DNA of 64,000 nt from Albugo candida. Taxonomy: Eukaryota; Oomycota; Peronosporomycetes; Albuginales; Albuginaceae. A model generated the notes under the pieces. It was not told the DNA's origin, did not search any database, and saw nothing but the letters and a program-made list of their open reading frames with translations. Both the position numbers and the translations under genes were made by a program. Every line of letters starts with the position of its first letter. The stretch's first letter is position 1. The stretch spans positions 372,001-436,000 of the forward strand of contig CAJNAR010000159.1 of the NCBI GenBank assembly GCA_905220665.1. The letters are read 5' to 3'. This document shows, one piece after another, positions 24,110 through 35,988 of this stretch.

Positions 24110-25394
24110 ATGGTAAGCATTTCCTAAATTCTCGCTTTTATCACAAAACGCAACAACATCCAACAACCTCTCCGTAGTTTGCGTTGGGAGGGGATGGAAA
24201 CCCATTCGGTCTTAATATCAATTTGGCTGGAAATTTCCCGCAAAAGTAAGCTCCATCGTCACATATTTTAGTCTACTTCGATGTGCCTGTTATACAGATT
24301 CGATGAGCATTTTCGAGTATATTCCATGTCATTCTGTGACAAAGGTCATTTAGAAGACGGCGACAAGAGTAATTTTCCGTTCACAAAAATTACTTACCCA
24401 AATCTTACGAGCGTAATGTTCAGTTTTGCTACCTCCGTCCGCACTTGAAGTTTTGGGTAAGCGAAAATACGGAGTGACCGATTTGGTTGTTTCTACTTAT
24501 TATTTCATACAACAGCTCGGTTGCATATTGAATATCCAATGCTATTCAAGGTTACAAATGAAGGTGTTAATCGATATTCACACTGCGGTGTCCTAGAATT
24601 TAGTGCCACGGAAGGAAGTTGCTACATGCCGTATTGGGTATTATTGCTGTTATGTGCGGTTTCAGTCATTCTCATTTGTATTTACAAGATGATGCAAAAT
24701 TTATTCATTAATGAAGGGGAAATTATCAACGTGCAAAATATCTCGTTACCAAAGGCAACATTTGTGAAAATCCGACCACAAACCAGAGAATTTCTCGATA
24801 TCAGCAATCCTCGCGCTGTGTAAGTGAAATACTCCTCTTCTTGAGTCACATTATTCTCATCTTTGTGTATTTGAGGACAGCCTGGAAGCTTCATTGCGTA
24901 AATTCTCTTGTATGACCGTCGGAGACACCATCTGTCTCAAATATAACAACAAGAATTTCCTGTTGGATGTTCGGGAGGTCAAACCGTCCTCAGCAGCCTG
25001 CATCATCGAAACGGATTGTGAGGTCGATTTCGAATTGCCTGCGGATTACGTCCCAGAAAGCGCTCAAGATTCCGAGACAAGTGTACCCAGTGATTCGAGC
25101 TTACCCTATGGTGGCTTCCCGACTGTGAAAGCAGACACATATTCATACAATGCTTCCCCATTCAGTGGTAGTGGTCTTCGTCTAAAGAAGAACGGGTCTC
25201 AACAGAGCACGGATGCTTCCGCACTTCGGGCTGCTCGACTGCAGAAATTTGAATCGTTTCACGGAACAGGAAAGTCGATCGGTGATACGTCAAATGTGGA
25301 TGACTCGATGAAGGAAAAAGAGAAGCAGTTGCCCGTCGGAGAGATCCACAAAAAGCCTACCTCATTCCAGGGTCAAGGTCGAAGGTTAAGATGA
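24110..25394 (+). CDS. UFD1: Ubiquitin recognition factor UFD1
   Basis: Seven exons (24110–24112, 24178–24245, 24298–24368, 24424–24456, 24516–24637, 24689–24819, 24881–25394) encode 313 aa, close to human UFD1 (307 aa). The first exon is only the ATG. The joined N-terminal double-psi barrel reads FRVYSMSFCDKGHLEDGDK, ILLPPSALEVLARLHIEYPM, THCGVLEF-like SHCGVLEFSATEG and YMPYWMMQNLF. The second subdomain gives FVKIRPQTREFLDISNPRAV and VGDTICLKYNNKNFLLDV. The C-terminal SHP-type FSGSGLRL and FQGQGRRLR motifs should bind p97/Cdc48. UFD1–NPL4–Cdc48 extracts ubiquitinated proteins, for example in ER-associated degradation. Confidence 0.95.
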
Positions 25395-25603
25395 GTAAAA
25401 TCAGCGAAATGAAACAATTGAGACCTTTTCAAACGATCAAAATCATCCTACATTGCTCCATGTTCTCCAGAAATTTTTCTATGAACAGAGCAGAGCCGAT
25501 TTTGAGACAGAATTCCTGAATCAAAGCTTTTCTGAATACTCATTGCATGAACGTCATATTTCGTGTGTTGTACATACATCTAGGCCCTGTTTCGGTATCG
25601 ATC

Positions 25604-26964
25604 ATGCCAAAGCATGATTTCCTCGCGCCGAAAGCGATTGCGAATCGCATGAAGGTGCAATCTCGTAACTCTACAACCACTGCCCATCTTCTCACTTTCT
25701 TCTTCTCGCTAGTCGAAAGGGCTTCAGAAATTACGCTGGTTTTGTCAAGTTTGCCAGAAACAATGTCGAGACGAAAATGGGTTTAAATGTCATACGAGTT
25801 CGGAGAGCCATCAACGGCAAATGCTTATCGTCGCGAATAACCCAGATAGATTTATTGGTGGATACAGCTCACAGGTGAGTCGTAAACGGTGTTTTCTATC
25901 TGTTTTGTGAGCTAAAAATCAGTGTATGATGGTAGTTTGAGCGGGCCTTTCTGGAGAATTTAAAGCTTCGACATGGGACCAAGCGCGTTCGAGCGAATGT
26001 AGTGTACAACGAGTACATTTCTGACAAGATGCATATTCATATGAATGCTACACAATGGACAACACTCAGCGGCTTCATCCAGTATTTGGGTCGAAAAAGC
26101 AAATGCATCGTGGATGAGACTGAAAAAGTAATTGTTTATTTCTTTGTGACTTTTTGGCTAATTATTATGCTTTTTAGGGATGGTATATTCAATATATTGA
26201 TCGAGATCCTCGGAAAATTGCCCGTCAAGAAGAATTAGAGCGGAAATTACGCTCGGATTTGGATCATGAAGAGCGGAATCGAAGGTTCATTCAAAAGCAG
26301 CTTAAAATTGCGAAAGCTTCAGATGCACGAGAAGACTTTAGACCCACGAAATTGCAACGAACCGAAAAGAATGCGAAACTGAGTCTGAATCTGAGTATTT
26401 CGGATAAAAGCAGAAAAGCAAAATCAATCGAAGTGACAAGCGCTTTTGAAGACATTGAAGAGAAAGAATGTAGCCAGAAAGCCGATGTTATACACCAAAG
26501 CCATAAGAAAATGGACGAAAGCTGTCAAAAATCGGATGTGGACGCCGAGGATGCTGAAAATTGGGTTGTCGTAGGAATCATCGTCAAAGTGCTGAACGGC
26601 CAAGTTGGTGAAGGGAAGTATAGAAATAAAAAAGGAGTTATCGAGAGGGTCGATGATGAGTACTGCGCAATGGTACGGATGCTGGATTCATCTGATGTTC
26701 TCCAATTGGACCAAGATGATTTAGAGACCGTCATTCCGAAAGAAGGAAACAAGGTCGTCATTCTTCGAGGAAAACAAAAAAATCAGATAGCAGAGATCGT
26801 CTCTATTGCAATGGAGCAATATAGCGCCACTTTACGACTTGTCGGTGGGCCTCAGAGGTACGAACACTATAATCGATCCGCTCCGTGCTCATTTTAGTTG
26901 TAGCGGTGAACTTTTAAAGCATGTGGAGTATGAGGACTTCAGCAAGCTTGCACCCAAAAAATGA
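25604..26964 (+). CDS. KIN: DNA/RNA-binding protein KIN17
   Basis: Five exons (25604–25654, 25713–25874, 25936–26127, 26178–26857, 26898–26964) encode 383 aa (human KIN17: 393 aa). The N-terminus MPKHDFLAPKAIANRMK is nearly the family consensus. A C2H2 zinc finger follows (CQVCQKQCRDENGFKCH, then SSESH), and then the KIN17 winged helix with RANVVYNEYISDKMHIHMNA and WYIQYIDRDPRK. The C-terminal SH3-like/KOW tandem includes NWVVVGIIVKVL, YRNKKGVIERVDDEY and LDQDDLETVIP. The last intron is only 40 nt and the last exon restores the HVEYEDFSKLAPKK ending. KIN17 binds curved DNA and RNA and is linked to replication, repair and splicing. Confidence 0.95.
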
Positions 26965-27004
26965 CTTAGTCTTCTAGAAAACACAACACACTTGTACTTT
27001 GCGA

Positions 27005-27869
27005 CTAAAACAGAAAATAGATCAACGTACCAGCCTTCTCGGTTCTAGTCTCAACGCTAAACACATCACGATCCTCTTCACCCTGAGACTCCTCTACTTC
27101 ATCAAGCGTGCATTTCAAATCCTGGATTGTCGTGAGTAACAGGCTGAATTGCTTGATCCTCTTTTCGAGCTTCATATCTGTCGATTGGAGAGCCTGTTTT
27201 GCTTCCACCAATCGCGCTTTCTTCCTCCCAATCTCACTAAATGCTTGTATTTCGTCAGCACCCAATTTCAAAAAAAGAATTATTCTGACCAGAGCGTCTC
27301 TTTTTGCGATGGATACTGATTCACAAGCTTTGCCAATGTCTCATATTCCTGCTTGTACATCTTCAGGGTCTTTTCCTTTCGTACGGCGTTTTTAAGCTCA
27401 ATGATTTCTTTGGAAACTCGATCGATTGACGCATCTAAAGCAGAATTTGAGCGATCGTTATTGATTGGATAAAAATACATCACCGATTGTCGTGTGTAAA
27501 TTCCCGTACGCCTCGAGTTCCTTCTGGCACGTTTGACCAAAAATTCTGGTTTTACTGGCTTCCAATTCGGCTTGTTCGATTTCCCATAGTGCACCATCGA
27601 GCTCGATTTTACTGTCAAGGTAGTTATTGGATTGGTTTTGCGTTGAAAACGTGATAATATACCTTTTTGCGGTGTCTGCTTGCTCGTCCGCGATTGTATG
27701 CAAATAAGAGATCATTGCATCGGCACATCGTTTAATTCCAGACTTTCCAATTGCGCTAGTACGTGTCAGTAAGCGACGACGTATAATAGCATCTAATGGA
27801 GAAAATGGACTCCATTACAGGATGCAATGCTGTTGAGAAAGAGTAGAAGCGATTACCGTCGTCGGCCAT
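27005..27869 (-). CDS. THOC7: THO complex subunit 7
   Basis: Five exons (27869–27857, 27792–27663, 27611–27484, 27434–27290, 27236–27005) encode about 215 aa, with a 13-nt first coding exon. The start MADDDAIIRRRLLTR corresponds to the DDEVIRKRLLI start of human THOC7. The coiled-coil core KMYKQEYETLAKLVNQYPSQ matches its NRQEYDALAKVIQHHPDRHE. The downstream KRIKQFSLLLTTIQDLKCTL matches RRKQFHVLLSTIHELQQTL. THOC7 is a coiled-coil subunit of THO/TREX, which couples transcription to mRNA export. The fourth splice junction (GTCAGA donor) is the least certain. Only 28 bp separate it from the PHP gene upstream on the same strand. Confidence 0.85.
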
Positions 27870-27897
27870 TTTGAGTTTGTTATCGAATCAAAAATAA

Positions 27898-29274
27898 TCA
27901 GATCTGATGACTTATACGAATATGCAAGGTACGGTAATATCCGGACTCTGATACTACTACACGCAGATCGAGTTCGTTGATCGCTGCGCGAGCGCACTCT
28001 TCGAGATCTTTCCAAATCAGTAGCGATACGGAGGATTTTACGCCACTAACGAGCTGTCTTTGGATTTCGTAAAGCGTCTTTTTCAATTGGGGCTTCCAAA
28101 CTGATTTTGCATGTGCGAGAAAAGCTTCCACATTTGCTCGAGGAAATAAAAGAGCACCCGGCGCATTTTCGCTTTTCGTATTGTACCCATGATAGTCAGT
28201 CCCACCGCTCTTCAAAAGCCCCAGCTCATCCGCAGTAGCATTATACTTTTCCACGCTCGAGCTGTTATTAAACACTTCAATTCCCTGTAGCAAAATATAA
28301 TTACAAAATCCGTACGAGACTTTCATAAAGCTTACATCAATACCCTCTTTCACAACTTGATTTATTACAGCCAGTGGGTCCTAGCATCAGATAATCAGAT
28401 ACTTCCACCTGAGCCGAGGAATGCTTCGTTGACTTACTTTGCATGCCCAAGGATGAGCTAGTATGGAGATTCCACCAATGCTCTTGATCAGCTTGATTGC
28501 CTCTTCTGGAGGGTAGTGCATTCCCTGAATTAGAAACACACTCAGTTCTCCATAGAAACTCAGAAAACATTACTTACTTGAGCATAGGCCGGGCCGTCAT
28601 TGTGCAAGTATCGATCAAAGGCTTCTCGAAAAGTCCGAACGAATCCACCCTTGATCATCAGCTGTGCAATGTGCGGTCTACCTGGTGCAGCTTCTCCTGC
28701 TACCTCCAACACATGTTCCCATTCAATGTTGATCCCCATTTGTGCCTGTGGATGGACCTCATCACAAGGGCGCGACATTGTTAATCACATACCAATTTGT
28801 AAAGTATTTCTTTCCCACGAGCATATCGTGCGACTCGAATCTTTCCCAATTGCACTTCTAATTGCTCACTTTTAAATCCTGGTGGGAAATAGCCCAGAAT
28901 ATGCAGATTTTCGTTCGTAACTTCAGCAGAGATTTCGACTCCTGGAAACGCAAACACTCCCAATTCCTGAGCCGTTTGTAAAGCTTCATTGGTACCGTCC
29001 ATTGTATCATGATCCGTGAGGGACATATACGTCACACCATTGCCAGCAGCTTTTCGAATGACATCGCTCGGTCTGAATTTCCCGTCGCTGCAAGTGCTGC
29101 AAGAAGTCAAACGTATCAAATATAATGAACGTACATAGAATCAGTGAATAAGTACCTGTGCATGTGAAAATCGGCAATGAATTTGCGCTCTATTACATGA
29201 AGAAAACGCGTGAAAATCAAAGTAAAGAGAATTCAAATCGATTAAAAAAAAGTTCCTGAGCGTTGTGATACCAT
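27898..29274 (-). CDS. PHP-domain phosphoesterase (YciV/TrpH-like)
   Basis: Seven exons (29274–29272, 29187–29156, 29096–28793, 28745–28578, 28524–28438, 28380–28336, 28284–27898) encode 341 aa; the first exon is just ATG. The metal-binding PHP motifs are in order: DFHMHSTCSDG, SLTDHDTMDG, FPGVEISAE, HILGYFP, RPHIAQLM, SILAHPW, GIEVFN and SGGTDYHGYN. This is the layout of the bacterial YciV/RNase AM family, trinuclear-metal phosphoesterases acting on 3',5'-bisphosphonucleotides and short 5' RNA ends. The substrate here is not known. The family is mainly bacterial, so its place in a eukaryote is of interest, although the eukaryote-style introns show it is long established. Confidence 0.85.
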
Positions 29275-29328
29275 TTTATTGTAATTGCGTAAATAGCCAA
29301 GTATCTAATTTATTCTACCAATATAATC

Positions 29329-32103
29329 ATGCAAGATTTTCATTTTTATAGCGCTTGTCCGTGGCCGCAACTCCGCAGTAAATGCATCCTACAGCGATTA
29401 CAATCAAACGTCAAGCCATATGCTCACTTATCTGACATCCTGATCGAAAAATGCACCATCACCGCCGGTCACATCGCCTTACTTCTCAAGAAAAACGTCA
29501 AAAACGGATCAAATTCGCGCTCCTTTATGGACGTCAAAGCAGACAGAGCCACCCCAACACGCGTGCTATTCGTGCTGGATGCCGTTCCTCCATCACACTC
29601 TGCCGCATCATCAAATCCTCGATCCAATAACAAGCCATTTTCACTCGATACAAATCCGAACACATCGAATCTTTCGGTGGAATCCGAAGAGATCCGCATC
29701 ATCGAAGGATTGTTCCAAGTTTCCAAAGCGAATAAAGATGGAGCAACAATCGTCAAGCCACCTTTTCTGGCAGCACGATTCGATTTCCGTGTAATCGATA
29801 TCCAATTCATCAAATTTCACCCGACTTTGGAGTCGGCAAATATAAGATCGTATGCTTCTTCCCATTCCAATTTGCGTTGCGTAACTGCTCGAGAAGATGG
29901 CGTTGCGTATCTATGGGAATGGAAAGCTGATCTTTTTCAATGGAAATATCTCAATCGATTTTGCTACCTCAGTAATCCCAATTTGAGTTGGACGAAACCC
30001 GTCATATCCTTTACTGCAATCAGCATTTCGCAAGAACGATGCGAATCGTACGGATCAGATTCAGCGATCAAATCGTCGCAAGAAAAAAGAGATATGATGG
30101 AAATGGCGTGGTGGTCCACCGAATCGAATAAAGACCCAGAGCTTTGGTTTCGTAAAGTCATATTCGAACAAGAAGCTTCGACGTTCCGGACGGAGATAAT
30201 CCTCGGAAACGCTTTAAGCGGGTCTCCACAGACAATTCTCGCGATGATCACTTCGCCTTTAGGCATTTGGATCGTTTCCAAACTCACTCAAAGTATACGA
30301 ATACTTTCTCGTAGCAGTCGAGTCTTTAAAACGATGCATCTCGATCTAGATTGTGATCAGAATCCAAAGTGGTTGGGTTGCTGTCTCCACTTTACTGGTC
30401 AATTGCTTGTGCTCTTCTCAAAGCGAAATAATTCGAATTGGACGCATTCGATCTATCGAATCCATTATGCGGAAGACCACAACTCTTTGGAAATGCATTT
30501 TATCTCCATTTTGGATAATGACAAATCTCTCGAAGATGAAAAAATCCAGCTAGCTTCTCATCGTCAGCTGCTTTTGATCCTTGAAGATCGTCATTGTCAC
30601 ATTTATAGCTTGAACACTGGACTGAAGCTTCAGAGTATCCAGCTTCCAAAGACCCGAATCGAATCTGATTTTGCGTTCTGGATTACGAGTGGAGCTTCCA
30701 GTGCGATTGGCATATGGAACGAGTGTGGAGTTTGGTGGTTGCAAACACCTGACCCGAGGAAGTTGTTGACATTGTCAAAAGCACAAAATGCTGCACACAA
30801 AATTTCCTCAACCTTATCGCATGGACCCAGCATGAAAATGGACTTTATTGACGCGGCTTTAGACGTTCTGCGGTCGGATCCCAATGCGCTTGTTCGCACG
30901 TGCAAGCTCTCCGCATGCAATCTGATGAGATATATCGGTAATCCCGCTTTGCTCTTGGCTAGTAGTCAATCTCGTGTATCGTCCAATGTCGTCGACCAAG
31001 TTTTGGCGCTTGTAACATTCATTTTCCAGACAATCAGGAGCATCTCTAAAAAGACAAAAATCGAAAATTCAAAGGCTTCGAATTCGTCGATGCTTCTTCA
31101 TTTGACACCATCAAATATCGAAAGCCTTGAGCACATGTGCTCGTGGCTCCTGCTGGTCAAACGGCGAGCTCAGTTGTGTTCTTTGGAAAAGGATGTAGAC
31201 TTTGGATGCATCACCGAGTCGGAATGTACCAAACGACAAGCCAATAAGCAAACTGTTGATCTTGGAAGCACGATGAGATCAAGTTTTGCATTGAGTGCTC
31301 AGAGCATGCTGCACGTTGCCACATTCTGCCTTTCGATTGAAAATGAGAATCGAGACGTTCTTTGTGCTTCCGAAGCCGTTTGCGTCCCGAGATTGGAATC
31401 AGAGACGTCTTCTTCGCTCCGTCGGCTTTCGTTATCGGACAACTTGGCTTTTGAACTCTTTTCACGCGTCTACCTGCATCAGAATCCATTGGGAACAGCA
31501 AAATTTCTCAGCAAAGCGACCACCATTCACAGCTCACATCGATCAAAGGCACGAACTGGAGCAGAGCGTGTTCTATTGATACTACCGCCAAAGGAGCGGT
31601 ACATCGGACAACTTCAAGCTGCCCGGCGAAAAAGCACAGGACACACAGAGAGTGAACGCAGCATAGAGAATACAAAAACACTCAAGCACGCAGAGGATTG
31701 CATTCACGCGTACACCGATTTGCTCGTCCAAAGCGGGAATGAGGTGGAAGCTTGTCAGCTTCTATTGGAGTGTGATCTGCATGAGACGTGTTTGGAAATG
31801 TTCTTGAAACTTCAAAAGCACGCGGCTGATGGTACATTTCCAGCTCTTCAATTCACTTACTTTGGCCTCTTGCGTCACTGCATTCAAGAAAGAGGAGGCA
31901 AAGAGCTTTCCAAACTTCTGAGTCTGAAACCAGAGTGTATAAGCGTCACTCGAGTGCTTCACACTCTTCTCTCTTCCGTTCCGCCCGACACATTAAAGAA
32001 GAAGACGGAACCTCAAATTTCCCTAGAAAGCATTCGTCCAACTTTGCGCAAGCTTTTAATAGAATCCATGCATTCCCGAGCCAAAGAGACAGCTGAAAGA
32101 TGA
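29329..32103 (+). CDS. Unrecognised 924-aa protein
   Basis: A single exon encoding 924 aa. I do not recognise the family. The N-terminal ~480 residues are rich in beta-like and aromatic stretches reminiscent of a degenerate WD/beta-propeller (for example VAYLWEWKADLFQWKYL, LGIWIVSKL). From about residue 490 the sequence is mostly helical, with an alpha-solenoid feel near the C-terminus (NEVEACQLLLECDLHETCLE, then MFLKLQKHAADG). Beta-propeller plus alpha-solenoid is seen in coat, tethering and HPS-type trafficking proteins, but this is only an analogy. It starts 54 bp from the divergent PHP gene start. Confidence 0.8.
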   Translation: MQDFHFYSACPWPQLRSKCILQRLQSNVKPYAHLSDILIEKCTITAGHIALLLKKNVKNGSNSRSFMDVKADRATPTRVLFVLDAVPPSHSAASSNPRSNNKPFSLDTNPNTSNLSVESEEIRIIEGLFQVSKANKDGATIVKPPFLAARFDFRVIDIQFIKFHPTLESANIRSYASSHSNLRCVTAREDGVAYLWEWKADLFQWKYLNRFCYLSNPNLSWTKPVISFTAISISQERCESYGSDSAIKSSQEKRDMMEMAWWSTESNKDPELWFRKVIFEQEASTFRTEIILGNALSGSPQTILAMITSPLGIWIVSKLTQSIRILSRSSRVFKTMHLDLDCDQNPKWLGCCLHFTGQLLVLFSKRNNSNWTHSIYRIHYAEDHNSLEMHFISILDNDKSLEDEKIQLASHRQLLLILEDRHCHIYSLNTGLKLQSIQLPKTRIESDFAFWITSGASSAIGIWNECGVWWLQTPDPRKLLTLSKAQNAAHKISSTLSHGPSMKMDFIDAALDVLRSDPNALVRTCKLSACNLMRYIGNPALLLASSQSRVSSNVVDQVLALVTFIFQTIRSISKKTKIENSKASNSSMLLHLTPSNIESLEHMCSWLLLVKRRAQLCSLEKDVDFGCITESECTKRQANKQTVDLGSTMRSSFALSAQSMLHVATFCLSIENENRDVLCASEAVCVPRLESETSSSLRRLSLSDNLAFELFSRVYLHQNPLGTAKFLSKATTIHSSHRSKARTGAERVLLILPPKERYIGQLQAARRKSTGHTESERSIENTKTLKHAEDCIHAYTDLLVQSGNEVEACQLLLECDLHETCLEMFLKLQKHAADGTFPALQFTYFGLLRHCIQERGGKELSKLLSLKPECISVTRVLHTLLSSVPPDTLKKKTEPQISLESIRPTLRKLLIESMHSRAKETAER

Positions 32104-32185
32104 GCTCCTGCCCACAAGTGAAAAAAAACTCCAAATGAAACAACTTTTTGGATGAAAAGATATTTTGATGGCATTTACAACTCGA

Positions 32186-32709
32186 CTATTGCGGGATCTT
32201 TTTCTTGCTCTGTTTGTTGATAAGGGATTTGTGAATGTAAGGAATAACACCTCCGCCAGCAATTGTCGCTTTGATAAGTGTATCTAGTTCCTCATCTCCT
32301 CGAATCGCTAATTGTAAATGTCGTGGCGTGATTCGCTTGACTTTGAGATCTTTTGATGCATTTCCTGCGAGTTCCAATACTTCGGCTGTCAGGTATTCCA
32401 TTATCGCGGCTGTGTACACCGCAGCGGTAGCTCCAACTCGTTGATTGTTTGCTACGCGCTTTTTCAAAAATCGATGAATTCTTCCCACTGGAAACTGCGA
32501 AAGAATGAATGCGATTGTTATATATCATTAAACAATTAACAGACCTGTAATCCTGCGCGTTGTGACCTTGATTGTGGCGCCTTTTTGGTTGTGACGCCTT
32601 TGCCTCCTTTTCCGCCTTTACCTCCTTTACCTCCGGTGATGACTGCAGACTGCGTGATTCAAACGGTTTGTCGGAGTTCATTTAGCAGTGAAAAATAGAA
32701 TTTTACCAT
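32186..32709 (-). CDS. H2AZ: Histone H2A.Z
   Basis: Three exons (32709–32707, 32649–32545, 32494–32186) encode 138 aa. Exon 1 is the ATG alone. The Gly-Lys-rich tail ([20 protein letters not shown]) leads into [10 protein letters not shown], then [13 protein letters not shown] and [20 protein letters not shown]. The variant-defining part is [20 protein letters not shown], then [20 protein letters not shown], which is H2A.Z rather than canonical H2A: there is no SQEF and the docking domain is of the GGGVIP type. H2A.Z marks promoters and +1 nucleosomes. Spliced histone genes usually belong to replication-independent variants, which fits. Confidence 0.96.
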
Positions 32710-32818
32710 TTTTTCTTTCGTTCCCGCCTTTTCAAATATGAAAATGAATGAAAAAGGGTGAGATTTCAATGATAAATTCTTGGAGTAATTATCGTGATGA
32801 GTGATAGCCTTCTTAATT

Positions 32819-34237
32819 TTATACTGTGATTATGATTTCATCATGGATTTCGGCGTTCCATTTGGAAGGAAAAACTTTCGACCAAACGGTATTGGATGCT
32901 GATTCCACTAATCGAGCGGAATCGGATGCACGTGATGGGAGGTACAATCGAGACTCGGCGCTTGAATCAGTTGAATCGGACGTTGATTTCTCTGCATAAG
33001 ATTTTCGAGGTGATTTGTTTATCTGACGTTCGTAGACTATTGGATTGATCGAACTAATATGTATATTGTCGCGCTGTAAATGATTCTTATATATATAAAT
33101 ATATATGTTAGTACAAGTTATGAGCATACTAAAGGTACATTACCGTTCTCCACAAATCAAGATCCCGCACATGCTCCTTTAGCGCCTCAATCTGATTCTC
33201 TTGATCTTTGATTTGCTCCATAGCGTCTTCTAATCGATAATTTATCCATTCCTTTTCCTGCAAAGCATTTCAGCAAAAATAAAAATAGCTCGAACGTACA
33301 TCACCTTTCGCAATTTGCGTATGTATTCCAAAACACTCATTTCTCTACCTAAAGATTTCAAGTCTCGAAGTTCTGCTACAAGCCGCTCAATTGTGCTTTT
33401 GAGCTGTACAACCAGTAAATTTTTTTCCTCTAGCTCCGTCGCGTAGTTGAGAACATCACTGATAACAACTTCTTGCTTTACGTGTTCTTCTTCTGTAATG
33501 ATGTTTGAATCAAATTTCTGATTCTGATCGGGAATTTTGGTATGCTGAGAAAATAGCCTTTGCATCCGTTCGGACTGCGCAATGGTTTTCGCACTTGTAC
33601 TGTAAACGCTACTTGATTCAGCTCCGTTTGCCAAAAGAATCTTGACACACTCATAATGATCCAATCTGACAGCTTCTGATAAGGGAGTAGCGCCCTGATT
33701 ATTTGGTCGATTCAACAACTTCTTATCGAGATCGGTATCCAGTAAGATAGCCAGCGTCTCCGAGGACCCACACATGGCAGCCCAGTGATAAATAGAATTT
33801 GCACTAGTATCTTCTCCTATGATTGTGACGTCGATACCTGCGTTCAACAATCGTCTTACTGCATCGATATCATCTTCAGCTACTTTCTGGATAAAGAATT
33901 GGTGAAATACATTCATCATTTTGGGCTGTTGCTGTTCGCAAGCGATCGCATAAGCCGAATAAGTAGCGACCTTTTCTTTCTCCAAATCCTTTAGATCAAC
34001 AATGTTCTCAACTTTCTCGCCCAAAGGAAAACCTGCCGCTAAGAGAACGCGCACAGCGTCTATTTTACCATTTTGTATTGCCATTTGAAGCGGTGTTTCA
34101 CCCGTACGTTCATGCACGATATCTCGTACATTCATATATCCCGTAGTATGCTCAAGAAGCGCTTTAATCACGTCTGAACGCCCGTGTTCTGCCGCCGCAA
34201 AAAGCGCTTCATGAACCTCATCTTCCGATGGGTTCAT
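32819..34237 (-). CDS. Ankyrin-repeat protein with coiled coil
   Basis: Three exons (34237–33305, 33257–33144, 33073–32819) encode 433 aa. Residues about 10–230 are ankyrin repeats, such as ALFAAAEHGRSDVIKALLEH, GETPLQMAIQNGKIDAVRVL and GATPLSEAVRLDHYECVKIL. A coiled coil follows (about 255–350; ELEEKNLLVVQLKSTIERLV), then a Ser-rich tail that includes VWSKVFPSKW. The frame is open beyond 34237, but MNPSEDEVHEALFAAAEHG begins at the first repeat, so this ATG is chosen. No catalytic domain is seen; it is probably an adaptor or scaffold. Confidence 0.75.
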
Positions 34238-34368
34238 GATTGGTTTAAATAGGAAACCTTTAGTAGAGAAGCATTTTTGGATAATAAGCACCGAATTAGA
34301 AAAAATTAAAGAAAACAAATGAATTTCACTCTTTCCCTTTCCTACGGAAAAACAAAATTCTAAAGCTT

Positions 34369-35988
34369 TCAATCGTCTTTGGTTTGCGGCGCTTTCTTTC
34401 GTTGACGAAGCTTCATTTTGTGCTCTTCAGAAGTTGACGCCTTGTCATCTGTCTTCTCCTCCGGTTTGGTCACTTCAGTTGGCTTTGGGTCGTCTTTTTT
34501 TGTGTTCGCTTTCTTCCAGTAGATACGTCGAAAGCAAAAAGAGAGTCCCAATGCGCTGAGAAGGGATATGAGCCCGGCTCCAATGACAGCATACAGTGGA
34601 TCACTCGATACAAGACCAATCAGGTGGAACAGTACTTCGAGTGCTCGACCCAAGTAATAATTGTCTTCGAGTTTTGGTTCCGATTCTTTCGCAGCTGCTG
34701 ATTCCAACTTGAATTTGGGTGCCCAGGTTAATTTACCAAACTCGAATGCTTTGTCGACATTATGAGCGATGTAAAAGTTGTCAAATGTGATCCCCTCTGA
34801 CATTGTCCAAATTTCCAGGCCAACAGCAGAGATCGGATCCATTCGAGCGGGGTTCTCATCGACAAAAAATGCCGGATTGGTGATTTTTCGAGGTGCCCAT
34901 TCACCTTTGTAAGCAGGGTTATCAATGATTGGTGCTTTCCACTTTCCTTTGAACTCTGGATTAGACTTGGTCGGTCGTTTCCATTCACCACATCCGGACA
35001 CTTCTTCACATTTCGGATTAGGAATTTGAGGAGGGATCCAATCTCCATCTTCCTCAGTATCCCAATCTTCTGGCAGTTCGCTAGAGGGATCATCAATTGT
35101 TTCTGGCTCATCGTCCAACCAGTCTTTAGGCTTCACAGCATCTTCATCTGGAATTTGCATCGGTGCATCTTCATCCCAGTCATCGGGTTTTGATGCATCA
35201 GGGTCTGGGATCTTGGCTTCATCGACCCAGTCGTCGGGTTTCGTATCTTCAGGATCATCGATCTCTTTTGGTGGGTTGACAGGAGGATCAAAAGATCCAT
35301 CAAAGTCTCCTTTTGCTACCGATTCTTGGTCAATGAAAATCTCAAAAGTGTTATCATCTCGAATTACCAAAGTATACAAATGCGATAATTTATCATTTTT
35401 CACCTGAGGTGGATTTTTCAAATGTTTTTCTTCGTACAGTCCAGTCACTGGATTTTTATGCTTGAAGATAAAATGCACTTTATCACTGTATCCACATTTG
35501 TCAGGCCCGAACATGATCACATATGGAGTATCCTGATCCAGCTTCTTGAGATCGAGGTCATCGTCCGCGCGTAACAATTTGATGTAAGCACCACCACAAC
35601 TCAATCCTTCTTGTAATTTGACTTCATACTGAACCACCAATTCCTTCTTCTTGTCTGACCCGTCCAACAAGATTTTCTCTTTCAATTTGGCACTAACACC
35701 GTAATGCTTGGCCGGCTGACGAAAAACGAGACCACTATCATTAGCAACATCGCCAGCTGCGACAAAGTACCGCTCGACTTCAACGTCTTGACTCGCATAT
35801 TTTTCATGTGCACTTTTGACCCAACCTTCCGCGTTGAAAACTTGAGTTTGCTCAAATGTTTCGACAAACACTCCGTGCTTTGCCAATTCACCGAGTGCGC
35901 TTTGCCTTTGCGTTTGATCGTTTTCTTCAGCAAACGCTTGCACCAGTACCGAAGAGATGATTATCGATACCAAGCTTTTTACTTTCAT
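34369..35988 (-). CDS. CNX: Calnexin
   Basis: A single exon encoding about 539 aa, counting from the ATG that opens a signal peptide ([20 protein letters not shown]). The lectin domain includes [17 protein letters not shown] and [20 protein letters not shown]. The P-domain has the repeated PDDW and KPKDW modules, then GEWKRP, GKWKAP and GEWAPR. A single transmembrane helix ([19 protein letters not shown]) precedes a Lys-rich cytosolic tail ending KAPQTKDD. Calnexin is the ER membrane chaperone for monoglucosylated glycoproteins. A membrane helix and lack of a KDEL end distinguish it from calreticulin. An ATG 27 codons upstream (36069) is in frame but would precede the signal peptide. Confidence 0.96.
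   Translation of the reverse strand: MKVKSLVSIIISSVLVQAFAEENDQTQRQSALGELAKHGVFVETFEQTQVFNAEGWVKSAHEKYASQDVEVERYFVAAGDVANDSGLVFRQPAKHYGVSAKLKEKILLDGSDKKKELVVQYEVKLQEGLSCGGAYIKLLRADDDLDLKKLDQDTPYVIMFGPDKCGYSDKVHFIFKHKNPVTGLYEEKHLKNPPQVKNDKLSHLYTLVIRDDNTFEIFIDQESVAKGDFDGSFDPPVNPPKEIDDPEDTKPDDWVDEAKIPDPDASKPDDWDEDAPMQIPDEDAVKPKDWLDDEPETIDDPSSELPEDWDTEEDGDWIPPQIPNPKCEEVSGCGEWKRPTKSNPEFKGKWKAPIIDNPAYKGEWAPRKITNPAFFVDENPARMDPISAVGLEIWTMSEGITFDNFYIAHNVDKAFEFGKLTWAPKFKLESAAAKESEPKLEDNYYLGRALEVLFHLIGLVSSDPLYAVIGAGLISLLSALGLSFCFRRIYWKKANTKKDDPKPTEVTKPEEKTDDKASTSEEHKMKLRQRKKAPQTKDD

Noticed and set aside
32641..32681. ATG at 32,681 as H2A.Z start
   Set aside because: It is in the wrong frame for the Gly-Lys tail; splicing from the ATG at 32,709 gives the right frame.
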